From the NCBI RefSeq assembly GCF_036014215.1, contig NZ_CP107921.1:2923501-2987500 (forward strand): a stretch of DNA of 64,000 nucleotides. The letters run 5' to 3'. This document shows, in pieces, positions 45,351 through 54,501 of the stretch (positions within the stretch are counted from its first letter, which is position 1; the number at the start of each line of letters is the position of its first letter). A program made the translations under genes and the position numbers. This stretch comes from Streptomyces sp. NBC_00440. Its GTDB lineage: Bacteria > Actinomycetota > Actinomycetes > Streptomycetales > Streptomycetaceae. The notes under the pieces are model-generated. The model was given only the letters and a program-made list of their open reading frames with translations, searched no databases and was not told the origin of the DNA.

Positions 45351-46391
45351 TCAGCGGACGATGCTCTGGATTTCCTTGACGGTGACGTCTTGCGGGGTTC
45401 CGTAACTACCGGCCGGCAACTCGGTGGGCTTGGGATGGCCCGTGCCTATCCAGCTGATCTTCCACGTGACGGTGGCCTTGAACTGGTACGACCCGGAGCT
45501 CGCCGTCGAGCGCAGATACTCCACTCCGCAGGGGGGATCACCCTTGTCGCCCGGGGTCCGTTCCGTGCCGATCTTGCCGTTGTGAATCGGGCAGTCACCG
45601 CTGGCCGGGTATACCTGGGCGTCTGCGGTGCCCGCGTCGATGTGCATGCTCACCGGCGTGGCCGTAGTGGTGGCCTGGATGTTCAGCACGTCGACGCGGG
45701 CTGTAACGGACACCGGATGGAAGTCCGCGTTCTTCAGCCACACCCAGGTGGGCAGATTCACGACCTGATTGCCGTCAGCCGGCGCCATGCTGGCCTTGCC
45801 TTGCGGGATACGGACCTCTCCGTAGGCCAACTGCGCCAGAATCTCCGGGCTGACCACCTCGGGAACGTCGGCGGGCGGCTGGTGGCCTGTGTCCACCCAG
45901 AAGGGAGACTTGGTGCAGTCGGAAGCGGAAGCGTCGTCGAGGCGGTCGGACTTGTACGCGCCCCACCAGTAGCCCTTGCCCTGCTTCTTAACGTTGAAGT
46001 TCCCGTACTTCCCGTCGAGGTACTTCTCTCTGTTCGCCTTCGCAGTCAGCGCGTCGTGATTCGGGCTGAAGTCGACGCTGCCCCCCAAGCGCGTCTGCGC
46101 GGCACTCTCCGCCGTCCATTTCGGCGCATACCAGCACGCCGGTGGCGACCAATTACCGATCGGCGTCAGCGGCCCGGCACCACCCTTTCTGGGGTTCTTG
46201 CTGTGATCGAACTGGAAGAGATCGCCGCCGGCGGTCGCGGAAGCCTTCCCGTTAGAAACATCCGCGCGCCCTGCGGAAACCTGGTTACCGTATTTGCCCC
46301 TCGCGGCATACGCGACACTCGGCGCAAGAGTCACCACTGCGGCCACCGATACGAGGAAGAGCTTCCTCAGCGTGCCCCCTACGGCTGGCAT
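45351..46391 (-). CDS. Secreted hypothetical protein with Sec signal peptide
   Basis: A 346-residue exported protein. A signal peptide (LRKLFLVSVAAVVTLAPSVAYA) is cleaved after AYA, near residue 28. The mature part has three to four Cys (ACWYAP, SDCTKSPFW, GDCPIHNG, PPCGVEYL), which may form disulfides, and a beta-rich C-terminal half. The ATG at 46391 follows GAGGGGGG and lies 13 bases inside the end of the upstream lipoprotein gene, so they are cotranslated. No family was recognised. Confidence 0.8.
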   Translation of the reverse strand: MPAVGGTLRKLFLVSVAAVVTLAPSVAYAARGKYGNQVSAGRADVSNGKASATAGGDLFQFDHSKNPRKGGAGPLTPIGNWSPPACWYAPKWTAESAAQTRLGGSVDFSPNHDALTAKANREKYLDGKYGNFNVKKQGKGYWWGAYKSDRLDDASASDCTKSPFWVDTGHQPPADVPEVVSPEILAQLAYGEVRIPQGKASMAPADGNQVVNLPTWVWLKNADFHPVSVTARVDVLNIQATTTATPVSMHIDAGTADAQVYPASGDCPIHNGKIGTERTPGDKGDPPCGVEYLRSTASSGSYQFKATVTWKISWIGTGHPKPTELPAGSYGTPQDVTVKEIQSIVR

Positions 46392-47020
46392 TCTGCCGCC
46401 CCCCTCTTCGAGTCCACGTCTACGGTGCGCCATACGCCCTGACCCGACTTGGTAAGCCGGGTATTGTACAAGACATACGCGTCACTCGTCGCGGGTGAAC
46501 GGTCGACCTTCCCAGTCTTGTCCTTGATGAACGCCTTGCTTTCGTCCGAGCAGTAGATGACCACCGCTGCTCCGTCACTACGAAAGCTCACCTTGCGGTC
46601 GAAGTAGCGGGTAGTCCCGATCCAGGTGGCGCCATCTGCCACCCATCCCTTGATATATACCTGCGCAGACCCAATAGCTGCGCCTGTGCTGTAGAAATCC
46701 AGAGCGGGAGTATCCGTCTTACCGCGGGAGATAGCGTCGTCTTCAGAGTTCACCATCCGTGCGTTGTCCGCCAGAACCGCGTCCTTCTTCGGATCGCCCG
46801 TGTGCTGCCCCTCGAAGACATTCTTCGTCGAGCTCGGCAGCGTGATCTTCGGCCGCTGCACCCCAGGCGACGCCGAAGCGCTCGGGGACGCGGAGTGAGG
46901 AGCCGCCTCCGCGCCCTTGATCTTGTTCGAGTTGTCGCTTCCGCCGTTTCCGCTACAGCCAACAAGCAGGAAAATTCCTGCCGTCGCAAACGCACCGGTG
47001 CGCACCTTGCCTCGCGTCAC
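46379..47020 (-). CDS. Hypothetical lipoprotein
   Basis: A 213-residue lipoprotein. The signal has lipobox LVGC (lipidated Cys near residue 22), then a Ser/Ala/Pro linker and a globular domain with TKNVFEGQHTGD and VYIKGWVADGATWIGTTRYF. The fold resembles small secreted NTF2-like proteins, but this is only an impression. The GTG at 47020 follows GGAGCGGGGG. It overlaps the next gene by 13 bases, pointing to a two-gene operon. Confidence 0.8.
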   Translation of the reverse strand: MTRGKVRTGAFATAGIFLLVGCSGNGGSDNSNKIKGAEAAPHSASPSASASPGVQRPKITLPSSTKNVFEGQHTGDPKKDAVLADNARMVNSEDDAISRGKTDTPALDFYSTGAAIGSAQVYIKGWVADGATWIGTTRYFDRKVSFRSDGAAVVIYCSDESKAFIKDKTGKVDRSPATSDAYVLYNTRLTKSGQGVWRTVDVDSKRGAAECQP

Positions 47021-47301
47021 GCCCGCCCCCGCTCCTCGTTGCCCTGCACCGCCACATCACTCTGCGGCGATATCTCCGTTACCAACAGCTCCCACTCTAG
47101 AGGCGAGTTGGGCTCGATTCGCTACCGGGCCAGCCAATCGCAACCGGCCTGTTCACTTCGGGAACCGGATCGTGGCCATTGCTTCCGGTAATTCCGATTT
47201 GCTGCTGCAGCTCAGGACCAATCGATCTCCGCCAAAGCGCAGCAGTGGGGGGCGTAGGCCAGGCGCTGACGCGACCATGCGACCGACCTGGCGACGAGCG
47301 A

Positions 47302-47475
47302 ATGTTCGAGATTCAAGTAGCGGGATGGTCTTTCACATGGCCAGAAGGTGATTACGACATATGTGGACGACCTGACAGAGAAGAGTCGGCGGGGATCTCC
47401 ACGCACAGCATTCTTGTTGATGGAGCCGGTGTTGAGATCGACCTCACGGACGAGAATTACGAAAAAGCTTCTTGA
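47302..47475 (+). CDS. Possible small protein
   Basis: A 57-residue reading frame (FEIQVAGWSFTWPEGDYDIC at its start) with an acidic tail. Codon use is plausible but the ribosome site is poor, and no homologue is known to me. It is isolated between the lipoprotein operon and ssrA. It may be real or chance. Confidence 0.35.
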   Translation: MFEIQVAGWSFTWPEGDYDICGRPDREESAGISTHSILVDGAGVEIDLTDENYEKAS

Positions 47476-47609
47476 GATCTTCCGCAACCCAAGTTCGCCC
47501 CAGCCTGCCCTCACGTGATCGGAAAGGCGCCGCGCCCTGGGGGCCGAAATTGCGAACGTGATGCGGGTCTGCCGCCCGGGGATGATATTTACTGGTCGCG
47601 CCCGACCAC

Positions 47610-47655
47610 AAAAAAGGCTCATGCCCCACCGGAAAATTCCGGCAGGGCATGAGCC
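47610..47655 (-). terminator. Intrinsic terminator of ssrA
   Basis: GGCTCATGCCC and GGGCATGAGCC form a perfect 11-base-pair outer stem with an inner CCGGAA/TTCCGG stem. On the minus strand the structure is followed by TTTTTT (47615-47610). It begins 11 bases past the tmRNA CCA end. Confidence 0.9.
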
Positions 47656-47665
47656 ACACATGGGG

Positions 47666-48054
47666 TGGTGGAGATGGCGGGAATCGAACCCGCGTCCAAC
47701 GGTGCAGAACCAGGGCTTCTCCGAGCGCAGTTCGCTGCGATTTTCTCGGCCCCGGAGATCTCGCGAACAAGTCTCCGACAGGCCCAGTCACTGTTTGATT
47801 TCCCACCGATCCCCGTGACCGGGACCGGTGGTTTAGTTCCCTAGCTTATGCCAGGATCCGGGTCGGGAACTTCCCCGGGCTGACACCCATTTAGGGTCCT
47901 TCAGTCACTGCTTATTAGGCAGCGAGGGCGAAGGACTGGGAATCGCGCTTAGAATTGGCGATTATTTTTTGCGACATATGGTTTACGAGATCATTGCCGC
48001 TTCCTCGGCTCGCTTCACCTGCTTCAACAGCCGCTGTCGAAACCGATCATCCCC
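47666..48054 (-). ncRNA. ssrA: Transfer-messenger RNA
   Basis: A 389-base tmRNA, which rescues stalled ribosomes with SmpB. The acceptor stem pairs GGGGATG at the 5' end with CATCTCC at the 3' end, followed by ACCA, with the T-arm GGTTCGATTCC. The internal reading frame starts at GCC (47959) and encodes ANSKRDSQSFALAA before tandem TAA TAA. The peptide ends in the usual LAA degradation tag. The 3' CCA is encoded. smpB lies 117 bases upstream on the same strand and a strong terminator follows. Confidence 0.97.
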
Positions 48055-48171
48055 ATGTTGTTTTTTCAAGGTGGTACCGCGCCCCGTGGGGTGCAGTGCC
48101 ATCGTACGTGACCAACGCACGACGGTGCCACTGTATTCCCCGCAGGTCGCCCGTCACGCCGGCCCGTCCCG

Positions 48172-48651
48172 TCAGGCGCGCTGCTTCCTGCGGACCGCCG
48201 AGACCGCCCGGTCCGTCTCGCGGCGGTCCTGCTTCTCGCGCAGGGTCTGGCGCTTGTCGTACTCCTTCTTGCCCTTCGCCAGCGCGATCTCGACCTTGGC
48301 CCGGCCGTCCTTGAAGTAGAGCGCCAGGGGCACGATCGTGTGGCCCGACTCCTGTGCCTTCGACTCCAGCTTGTCGATCTCCATGCGGTGCATCAGCAGC
48401 TTGCGCTTCCGGCGCGCGCTGTGGTTGGTCCAGGTGCCCTGGGTGTACTCGGGTACGTGGACGTTGTGCAGCCACGCCTCGTGGTTGTCGATCTGGACGA
48501 AGCCGTCGACCAGGGACGCCCGGCCCATCCTCAGCGACTTCACCTCGGTCCCGGTCAGGACAAGCCCGCACTCGTACGTGTCGAGGATGAGGTAGTCGTG
48601 CCGTGCCTTTTTGTGCTGGGCGATCATTTTTCGCCCGGTTTCCTTAGCCAT
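48172..48651 (-). CDS. smpB: SsrA-binding protein SmpB
   Basis: A 159-residue tmRNA-binding protein needed for trans-translation. The family body is clear: [40 protein letters not shown], and HDRRETDR-like basic tail [17 protein letters not shown] that enters the ribosome. The ATG at 48651 fits. It is directly upstream of ssrA, so both partners of the rescue system lie together, and downstream of the protease and ftsX genes as in S. coelicolor. Confidence 0.96.
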   Translation of the reverse strand: MAKETGRKMIAQHKKARHDYLILDTYECGLVLTGTEVKSLRMGRASLVDGFVQIDNHEAWLHNVHVPEYTQGTWTNHSARRKRKLLMHRMEIDKLESKAQESGHTIVPLALYFKDGRAKVEIALAKGKKEYDKRQTLREKQDRRETDRAVSAVRRKQRA

Positions 48652-48669
48652 AGTGCGTCCATTTTCGCA

Positions 48670-49839
48670 CTAAGCCCCTCCCCCGAGGCCACTCAATACT
48701 GTCTCGGCTCTCGACTCGGCCCGATCACCCGCCGTCACGTCCGGTGTGATGCCCCGCCCGTCGACGCTGTGGCCCCCTGGCGTGCGGTAGTGGCCGACGG
48801 TGAGCTCCGCCACGGATCCGCCCGGCAGCGCGCTCGGCATCTGCACCGAGCCCTTGCCGAAGGTGCGGGAACCGACGGTGACCGCCCGGCCACGGTCCTG
48901 GAGGGCCCCCGTGAGCAGCTCCGCCGCGCTCATCGTGCCGCCGTCGATCAGGACGACCAGCGGGCGGTCCGTGTCGCCGCCCCGGCGCGCGTAGAGGGCG
49001 CGCTGCGCGCCGTGCACGTCGTACGTGGCGACCAGGCCGCCGTCCAGCAACGCGGAGGCCGCCGTGGTGGCCTCGGTGACCAGGCCGCCGCTGTTGCCCC
49101 GGAGGTCCAGCAGGATGCCGCCGCCCGCGGGAGCGGCCCGGACGGCCTTGTCCACCCGGGCGCCCGAGCCCTTGGTGAAGGCGGTGACCTTGATCAGCGT
49201 CGCCCGGCCGGGCAGCCGCGTCACGGTGACCGGGTCGGTGGTGAGCCTGGCTCTGCGCAGGGTCCTCGTCACGGTGTCGCCACCGCGCCGTACGCCGACG
49301 ACCACCGGGGTACCCGGGACGGACGCGGTGTCGCCGCCGCGCAGCTGCGAGACGACGTCGGTCACCGGCCGGGTGCCGACCTGGCGGCCGTCGATCGTAC
49401 GGAGCAGGTCGCCGGCCCGGAGACCGGCCCGCGCCGCCGGGCCGCCCGGCTGGACCCGGGCCACTTCGATCCGGCCGTCGCGGACGCGCCTGGCCCACAG
49501 CCCGACGCCGGTGTACTCGCCGTCGAGCGCGTCCTCGAACTGCTCGTAGTCGGTCCGGTCGTAGACGGCGCCCCAGCGGTCACCGCTGCGGCCGACGACG
49601 TCCTCGGCCGCCTTCGTACCGGACTTGCCGTCGGCGACCGCGTCCGATGTCGCCCTGACGAGTTCGGCGCGGTCGACGGTGGACGCGGCGCTGCGTGTTC
49701 GCGCCGGACGGGGCGTCCGCTCGTCTCCCGGCAGGGAGTTGGTGGCCGCCGCCGTGGCGAGAACGCTCACAAAGACCAAAGTCAGAGCCGCCCCGCGGCG
49801 AAGGCTGCGGGGCGGCGAAACGAATTCCGGGCCTGACAT
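48670..49839 (-). CDS. S41-family C-terminal processing protease
   Basis: A 389-residue exported or membrane-anchored protease. One N-terminal membrane segment (about 15-35) precedes a PDZ domain (near 125-195, GVGLWARRV and GDLLRTIDGR). The S41 catalytic domain has GGTMSAAELLTGAL with the nucleophile Ser and GSRTFGKGSVQ with the general-base Lys. The ATG at 49839 is chosen; GTG at 49848 is possible. It follows ftsX, and the order ftsE-ftsX-protease-smpB is conserved in streptomycetes. Substrates are likely envelope proteins. Confidence 0.92.
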   Translation of the reverse strand: MSGPEFVSPPRSLRRGAALTLVFVSVLATAAATNSLPGDERTPRPARTRSAASTVDRAELVRATSDAVADGKSGTKAAEDVVGRSGDRWGAVYDRTDYEQFEDALDGEYTGVGLWARRVRDGRIEVARVQPGGPAARAGLRAGDLLRTIDGRQVGTRPVTDVVSQLRGGDTASVPGTPVVVGVRRGGDTVTRTLRRARLTTDPVTVTRLPGRATLIKVTAFTKGSGARVDKAVRAAPAGGGILLDLRGNSGGLVTEATTAASALLDGGLVATYDVHGAQRALYARRGGDTDRPLVVLIDGGTMSAAELLTGALQDRGRAVTVGSRTFGKGSVQMPSALPGGSVAELTVGHYRTPGGHSVDGRGITPDVTAGDRAESRAETVLSGLGGGA

Positions 49840-49907
49840 GGCGACCACTGTAGACCGACGCCCGTGCGCCGTAGGGGGCGTTCACCCCACGGCGCCCGGG
49901 GCGTGTC

Positions 49908-50828
49908 TCACACCTTCAGGTACTTGCGCAATGCGAAGAGAGCGGCAAGCGCGGGCATCAGCAGCCCAATCGCCAGTACCAGCGGCAGTTTCGACAGGAC
50001 GGCGTCCCAGCCGATGAAGTCGATCAGGTTCAGCTTCTCGTGCAGGGCGAGTCCGTGGTCGATCAGGAAGTAGCGGCCGACGAGCAGCATCCCGCAGGCC
50101 ACAAGTCCGCCCAGCAGACCGGCGAACGCCGCCTCCATGATGAACGGCATCTGGATGTAGAAGCTGGACGCGCCCACCAGGCGCATGATCCCGGTCTCGC
50201 GTCTGCGGCTGAACGCCGATACACGCACGGTGTTCACGATCAGCATCAGCGCGATCACCAGCATCAGGGCCATCACACAGAGCGCGGCGACGTTCATCCC
50301 GTTGAGGAGCGCGAAGAGGTTCTCCAGGATGCCGCGCTGGTCCTGGACGGTCATGACACCGTCCCGGCCGGCGAACGCGGTGGCGATCACCTTGTACTTG
50401 GTGGGGTCCTTGAGCTTGACGCGGAACGAGGACTGGAGCTGGTCCGGCGTGATGGAGCCCGTCATCGGGGCGCCCTTGAACTCCTGCTGGTAGTGCTTGT
50501 ACGCCTCGTCTGTGCTCTCGTAACTCACCTTCTGGACAAGGTCGGTCATCTTGTTCAGATCGGTCTCGATCGACTTCTTCTGCTCCTCGGTCACCGGACC
50601 CTTGGCGCACTTCGGGGTGGAATCCACATCACCCTTGGAGCAGAGGAAGATCGAGACGTTGACCTTGTCGTACCAGTAGCCCTTCATCGTGTTCACCTGG
50701 TCGCGCATGAGCAGCGAGCCACCGAACAGGGCGAGGGACAAGGCGACGGAGACGATGACCGCGAAGGTCATCGTGAGATTGCGGCGGAGACCCACGCCGA
50801 TCTCCGACAGGACGAACTGGGCGCGCAT
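49908..50828 (-). CDS. ftsX: Cell division membrane protein FtsX
   Basis: A 306-residue permease-like protein with four membrane segments and an extracellular domain at about residues 45-175 containing a Cys pair (FLCSK and PKCAK). The C-terminal part has TGIMRLVGASSFYIQMPFI and ends LFALRKYLKV. With FtsE it controls peptidoglycan hydrolases at the division site in other bacteria. The ATG at 50828 lies 9 bases past the ftsE stop (50838), so the two are one operon. Confidence 0.96.
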   Translation of the reverse strand: MRAQFVLSEIGVGLRRNLTMTFAVIVSVALSLALFGGSLLMRDQVNTMKGYWYDKVNVSIFLCSKGDVDSTPKCAKGPVTEEQKKSIETDLNKMTDLVQKVSYESTDEAYKHYQQEFKGAPMTGSITPDQLQSSFRVKLKDPTKYKVIATAFAGRDGVMTVQDQRGILENLFALLNGMNVAALCVMALMLVIALMLIVNTVRVSAFSRRRETGIMRLVGASSFYIQMPFIMEAAFAGLLGGLVACGMLLVGRYFLIDHGLALHEKLNLIDFIGWDAVLSKLPLVLAIGLLMPALAALFALRKYLKV

Positions 50829-50837
50829 GGCGTCCTT

Positions 50838-51527
50838 TCAGTGCTGGTAGCCGTAGACGCCGCGCGACTGGTCGCGTACGAGACGGCCCTTCTCAAGTTC
50901 AATGACGCGCTTGCGCATCTGGTCGACGATCTGCTGGTCGTGGGTGGCCATCACCACAGTGGTTCCGGTCCTGTTGATCCGGTCCAGCAGCTTCATGATG
51001 CCGACGGAGGTCTGCGGGTCGAGGTTGCCGGTCGGCTCGTCCGCGATCAGCAGCATGGGGCGGTTGACGAAGGCCCGCGCGATGGCGACGCGCTGCTGCT
51101 CACCACCGGAGAGCTCACCGGGCATCCGGTCCTCCTTGCCGCCGAGGCCGACCAGGTCGAGGACCTGGGGCACGGCCTTGCGGATCTCACCGCGCGGCTT
51201 GCCGATGACCTCCTGCGCGAACGCGACGTTCTCCGCGACGGTCTTGTTGGGCAGCAGGCGGAAGTCCTGGAAGACCGTGCCGAGCTGGCGGCGCATCTGC
51301 GGCACCTTCCAGTTCGACAGGCGCGCGAGGTCCTTGCCGAGGACGTGCACCATGCCGTGGCTGGTGCGCTCCTCACGCAGGACGAGCCGCAGAAAGGTCG
51401 ACTTGCCCGAACCGGAGGAACCCACCAGGAAGACGAACTCCCCCTTCTCGATCTCAAGGGAGACATCCCGCAGGGCGGGGCGGTTCTGCTTGGGGTAGGT
51501 CTTGGAGACGTTGTCGAATCGGATCAC
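50838..51527 (-). CDS. ftsE: Cell division ATP-binding protein FtsE
   Basis: A 229-residue ABC ATPase. It shows [10 protein letters not shown], Walker [29 protein letters not shown], Walker [13 protein letters not shown] and [11 protein letters not shown]. The length and order are those of FtsE. The start is the GTG at 51527; the frame is open upstream without family support. It acts with FtsX, directly downstream, to activate cell-wall hydrolases. The divergent zinc-ribbon gene lies 246 bases away. Confidence 0.95.
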   Translation of the reverse strand: MIRFDNVSKTYPKQNRPALRDVSLEIEKGEFVFLVGSSGSGKSTFLRLVLREERTSHGMVHVLGKDLARLSNWKVPQMRRQLGTVFQDFRLLPNKTVAENVAFAQEVIGKPRGEIRKAVPQVLDLVGLGGKEDRMPGELSGGEQQRVAIARAFVNRPMLLIADEPTGNLDPQTSVGIMKLLDRINRTGTTVVMATHDQQIVDQMRKRVIELEKGRLVRDQSRGVYGYQH

Positions 51528-51773
51528 GAGTGCACCACGTCGGCCGGGAATAGGTGAGCGTGACATTACGCGAAGCCGCAGTGCGCCCGCATGCAGCATC
51601 CGTCGATGCGTGGTATGTCCGCGTTGAGCCCGGGTACGGACCGGGTGGAATCCGGCGGGGCGCGCCGAAACGCGCGGGAGCTGGCACAGTGGTAAGGGGA
51701 ACAGTTGCGGTTCGCCGGGCGTTGTCGGGAGTGACAGCGCGTGGAACGGCTCCGCCGCATGGGAGGAGTGCGC

Positions 51774-51968
51774 ATGACCTACGACCGATTGGTGTGCGCC
51801 AATTGCGCGTCCCCTGTCAGTGAGGGCCGCTGCCGGGTCTGCCGGGCCAGCAGAGAGCGCCTTCAGCAGGAGGAGGGTTCCTTCGGCGGGCTGAGCCCGC
51901 TGGTTCTGGTGAGCGCGCTGATAGTGCTGGTGGCCGCGCTGGCCCTGCTGGCACACCAGACCATCTGA
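51774..51968 (+). CDS. Small zinc-ribbon membrane protein
   Basis: A 64-residue protein. A possible zinc ribbon ([16 protein letters not shown], two C-x2-C pairs) is followed by a charged linker and one C-terminal membrane segment ([19 protein letters not shown]). The ATG at 51774 has a strong GGGAGGAG site. It is divergent from ftsE and ends before a perfect 18-base-pair terminator. No function is known. Confidence 0.85.
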   Translation: MTYDRLVCANCASPVSEGRCRVCRASRERLQQEEGSFGGLSPLVLVSALIVLVAALALLAHQTI

Positions 51969-52019
51969 ACGAGACATCTGAACGAGATCTGAACGGCGCC
52001 GTCCGCTCACATGACATGG

Positions 52020-52059
52020 GGAAGGGCCCCGGGTTCCGACTGGAACCCGGGGCCCTTCC
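52020..52059. terminator. Perfect 18-base-pair bidirectional terminator
   Basis: The arms GGAAGGGCCCCGGGTTCC (52020-52037) and GGAACCCGGGGCCCTTCC (52042-52059) are perfectly complementary around a four-base loop. The hairpin lies between the convergent zinc-ribbon gene and the LAETG wall-protein gene. It should stop both transcripts. Confidence 0.92.
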
Positions 52060-52082
52060 TCGTACGTGCTGAACCCTCACCC

Positions 52083-52991
52083 TCAGGCGAGGTTCCCGCC
52101 GCGGCCGGCGAGACGCGGCAGCATACGGAAGCCGATGCCACCGGCGATCATCGTCGCGGCACCGATGATCAGGAACGTGGTGTCACCCGCACCGGTCTCG
52201 GCGAGCTCCTGCTTGGGCTTGCCCTGCTCGACCGGCTGGGAGCCGAGGTTGTCGGGCTGGGTGCCGGTGCTGGAAGAACCGCCGGTCGTGGACGAACCGC
52301 CCGTGGTGGACGAGTGGGAGCCGCCGGTGGAACCGGAGGTGCCCCCGTTGTCGCCCGAACCACCGGTGGTCGAACCGCTGGTGGTCGAACCGCCGGTGGA
52401 GCCGCTCGTCGAACCGCTCGTCGAGCCGCTGGTGGAACCGCTCGTGGTCGAACCGCCGTCCTGGCCCTGGTCGGACGATCCACCGGTCTGGCCCTGGTCA
52501 CTCGAACCACCGGTCTGGCCCTGGTCGGACGAACCGCCGTCCTGGCCCTGGTCACTCGAACCACCGGTCTGGCCCTGGTCGGACGAACCGCCGTCCTGGC
52601 CCTGGTCCGACGAACCGCCCGTCTGACCCTGGTCGGACGAACCGCCGTCCTGACCCTGGTCCGACGAACCACCGGTCTGGCCCTGGTCGGACGAACCGCC
52701 GTCCTGACCCTGGTCGGACGAACCGCCGTCCTGACCCTGGTCCGACGAACCGCCGTCCTGACCCTGGTCCGACGAACCGCCGTCGACGCCACCGATCGGG
52801 TTGGTTCCGCCGTCGGTGCTGCCACCGTCCGCGCCGCCGTCGTCGCCCGACGTGATCGAGATGTCGGTGCCGAGAAGCGGGACATGAATATCTGCGGCCT
52901 GTGCCGCGCCCGCGGCGGTCAGCGAGGCGCCTGCGGCGATCACTGCGCCCGCAGCTATGCGCGCTACGCGAATCCGCGTCTTCTTGGTCAT
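52083..52991 (-). CDS. LAETG-anchored repeat protein of the cell wall
   Basis: A 302-residue surface protein. A signal peptide at residues 1-33 is followed by a short mature start (DIHVPLLGTDISITSG). Twelve copies of an eight-residue repeat, [D/T]GGSSDQGQ, fill residues 70-165, then Ser-Gly-Ser-Thr runs. The C-terminus has the sorting signal LAETG at 263-267, a membrane segment and a short basic tail. LAxTG is the sortase E motif in streptomycetes, so the protein should be wall-attached with a flexible stalk. The ATG at 52991 is clear. Apart from the short start there is no folded domain, so the role is probably structural or adhesive. Confidence 0.9.
   Translation of the reverse strand: MTKKTRIRVARIAAGAVIAAGASLTAAGAAQAADIHVPLLGTDISITSGDDGGADGGSTDGGTNPIGGVDGGSSDQGQDGGSSDQGQDGGSSDQGQDGGSSDQGQTGGSSDQGQDGGSSDQGQTGGSSDQGQDGGSSDQGQTGGSSDQGQDGGSSDQGQTGGSSDQGQTGGSSDQGQDGGSTTSGSTSGSTSGSTSGSTGGSTTSGSTTGGSGDNGGTSGSTGGSHSSTTGGSSTTGGSSSTGTQPDNLGSQPVEQGKPKQELAETGAGDTTFLIIGAATMIAGGIGFRMLPRLAGRGGNLA
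52497..52784 (-). repeat. Twelve 24-base tandem repeats in the wall-protein gene
   Basis: Twelve in-frame 24-base units encode [D/T]GGSSDQGQ. Wobble bases differ between units (for example CTGGCCCTGGTC and CTGACCCTGGTC on the plus strand), yet long blocks are identical, pointing to recent expansion. Copy number can change without breaking the frame. Confidence 0.9.
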
Positions 52992-53210
52992 CTGGCTGCT
53001 ACCCCCAGTAGCTCATTGTCAATGGTGCAGCGCACGGGGCAGGCAGGCCGTAGGGATCATGTGTTTCCGTCCCCCCGATCACACGCGCCCCAGAATTACG
53101 CATGCCGCGTGTCACTTTTCCCACTTTTAAGAACCGCGTCAAGGCCGTTGCGGGCGCGATGCCTGAAATGCAATGACTTGCCCGGCGTACGGGAATACGA
53201 CTGTGACGCA

Positions 53211-53249
53211 GTAGAGGAACTGCCGTCTCCAGGACGGTAGTTCCTCTAC
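53211..53249 (-). terminator. Terminator of prfB
   Basis: GTAGAGGAACTGCCGTC at 53211-53227 pairs with GACGGTAGTTCCTCTAC at 53233-53249, with one G-T wobble, around a five-base loop. It lies 46 bases past the prfB stop and upstream of the wall-protein promoter. Confidence 0.8.
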
Positions 53250-53295
53250 TGACTATGTCGATAAAGCGCTGGTTCGACGGCGCCGGAAAGGCGGT

Positions 53296-54402
53296 CTACT
53301 TCTCCTGCTGCTTGCGCCAGCGAATTCCGGCTTCCAGGAAGCCGTCGATCTCGCCGTCGAGCACCGCCTGCGGGTTTCCGACCTCGTACTCCGTACGCAG
53401 GTCCTTGACCATCTGGTACGGGTGCAGGACGTACGAACGCATCTGGTTTCCCCAGGAGTTGCCGCCGTCGCCCTTGAGCGAGTCCATCAGCGCCTGCTCC
53501 TCCTGGCGGCGGCGCTCAAGGAGCTTCGCCTGGAGGACGTTCATCGCGCTGGCCTTGTTCTGGATCTGCGAGCGCTCGTTCTGGCAGGAGACGACGATGC
53601 CGGTGGGGATGTGTGTCAGCCGGACCGCCGAGTCCGTGGTGTTGACGCCCTGGCCGCCGGGGCCCGATGCACGGTAGACGTCCACGCGCAGCTCGGTCTC
53701 GTCGATCTCGATGTGGTCGGTCTTCTCCACCACCGGGAGCACCTCGACACCCGCGAAGGAGGTCTGGCGGCGCCCCTGGTTGTCGAAGGGCGAGATCCGG
53801 ACCAGCCGGTGGGTGCCCTGCTCGACGGAGAGCGTGCCGTACGCGTACGGCACCTTCACGACGAAGGTGGTCGACTTGATGCCGGCCTCCTCCGCGTACG
53901 ACGTCTCGTAGACCTCGGTGCCGTAGCCGTGCCGCTCGGACCAGCGGAGGTACATGCGCTGGAGCTGTTCGGCGAAGTCCGCGGCGTCGACGCCGCCGGC
54001 CTCCGCGCGGATGTTGACGAGCGCCTCACGGGCGTCGTACTCGCCGGAGAGGAGGGTACGGACCTCCATCTCTTCGAGCGCCTTGCGCACGGCGAGCAGC
54101 TCCGACTCGGCCTCGGCGAGGGTGTCGGCGTCGTCCTCGGCCTCGGCGAGCTCGAAGAGCACCCCCAGGTCGTCGATCCGCCCGCGCAGCGTCGCCGTCT
54201 TGCGCACCTCGGCCTGCAGGTGCGACAGCTTGCTGGTGATCTTCTGGGCCTCTTCCGGGTCGTCCCACAGGGACGGCGCCGCGGCCTGGTCCTCAAGCAC
54301 GGCGATATCGGCCCTCAGCTTGTCGAGGTCCAGGACGGCCTCGATCGACCCCATGGTCGAGGAGAGGGACTTCAGCTCTTCGGATACATCGACGACTGCC
54401 AC
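53296..54402 (-). CDS. prfB: Peptide chain release factor 2
   Basis: A 368-residue class I release factor for UAA and UGA codons. The SPF tripeptide ([11 protein letters not shown], near residue 200) reads the stop codon, and GGQ in [17 protein letters not shown] (near 245) triggers hydrolysis. The frame is continuous from a GTG at 54402, so the autoregulatory +1 frameshift of many bacterial prfB genes is absent. It lies between the wall-protein gene and pkaB. Confidence 0.96.
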   Translation of the reverse strand: MAVVDVSEELKSLSSTMGSIEAVLDLDKLRADIAVLEDQAAAPSLWDDPEEAQKITSKLSHLQAEVRKTATLRGRIDDLGVLFELAEAEDDADTLAEAESELLAVRKALEEMEVRTLLSGEYDAREALVNIRAEAGGVDAADFAEQLQRMYLRWSERHGYGTEVYETSYAEEAGIKSTTFVVKVPYAYGTLSVEQGTHRLVRISPFDNQGRRQTSFAGVEVLPVVEKTDHIEIDETELRVDVYRASGPGGQGVNTTDSAVRLTHIPTGIVVSCQNERSQIQNKASAMNVLQAKLLERRRQEEQALMDSLKGDGGNSWGNQMRSYVLHPYQMVKDLRTEYEVGNPQAVLDGEIDGFLEAGIRWRKQQEK

Positions 54403-54501
54403 GCCACCAGCGTAACGGCTTGGAGCGGGGGCAGTCCCCGGCCCTTCCGATCGGACCGGGGGACGGGGCCCGGTGCGGTGCCGGGCGGGCCGGGCAGGCC
54501 C

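Noticed and set aside
47666..47700. Isolated tRNA gene from a GGTTCGATTCC T-arm
   Set aside because: It is the 3' end of the tmRNA; the partner half lies at 48030-48054.
52497..52784. CRISPR-like repeat array
   Set aside because: The repeats are contiguous 24-base coding units without unique spacers, in frame within a wall-protein gene.
53296..54402. Programmed frameshift in prfB
   Set aside because: The frame is continuous from the start; there is no early in-frame TGA.
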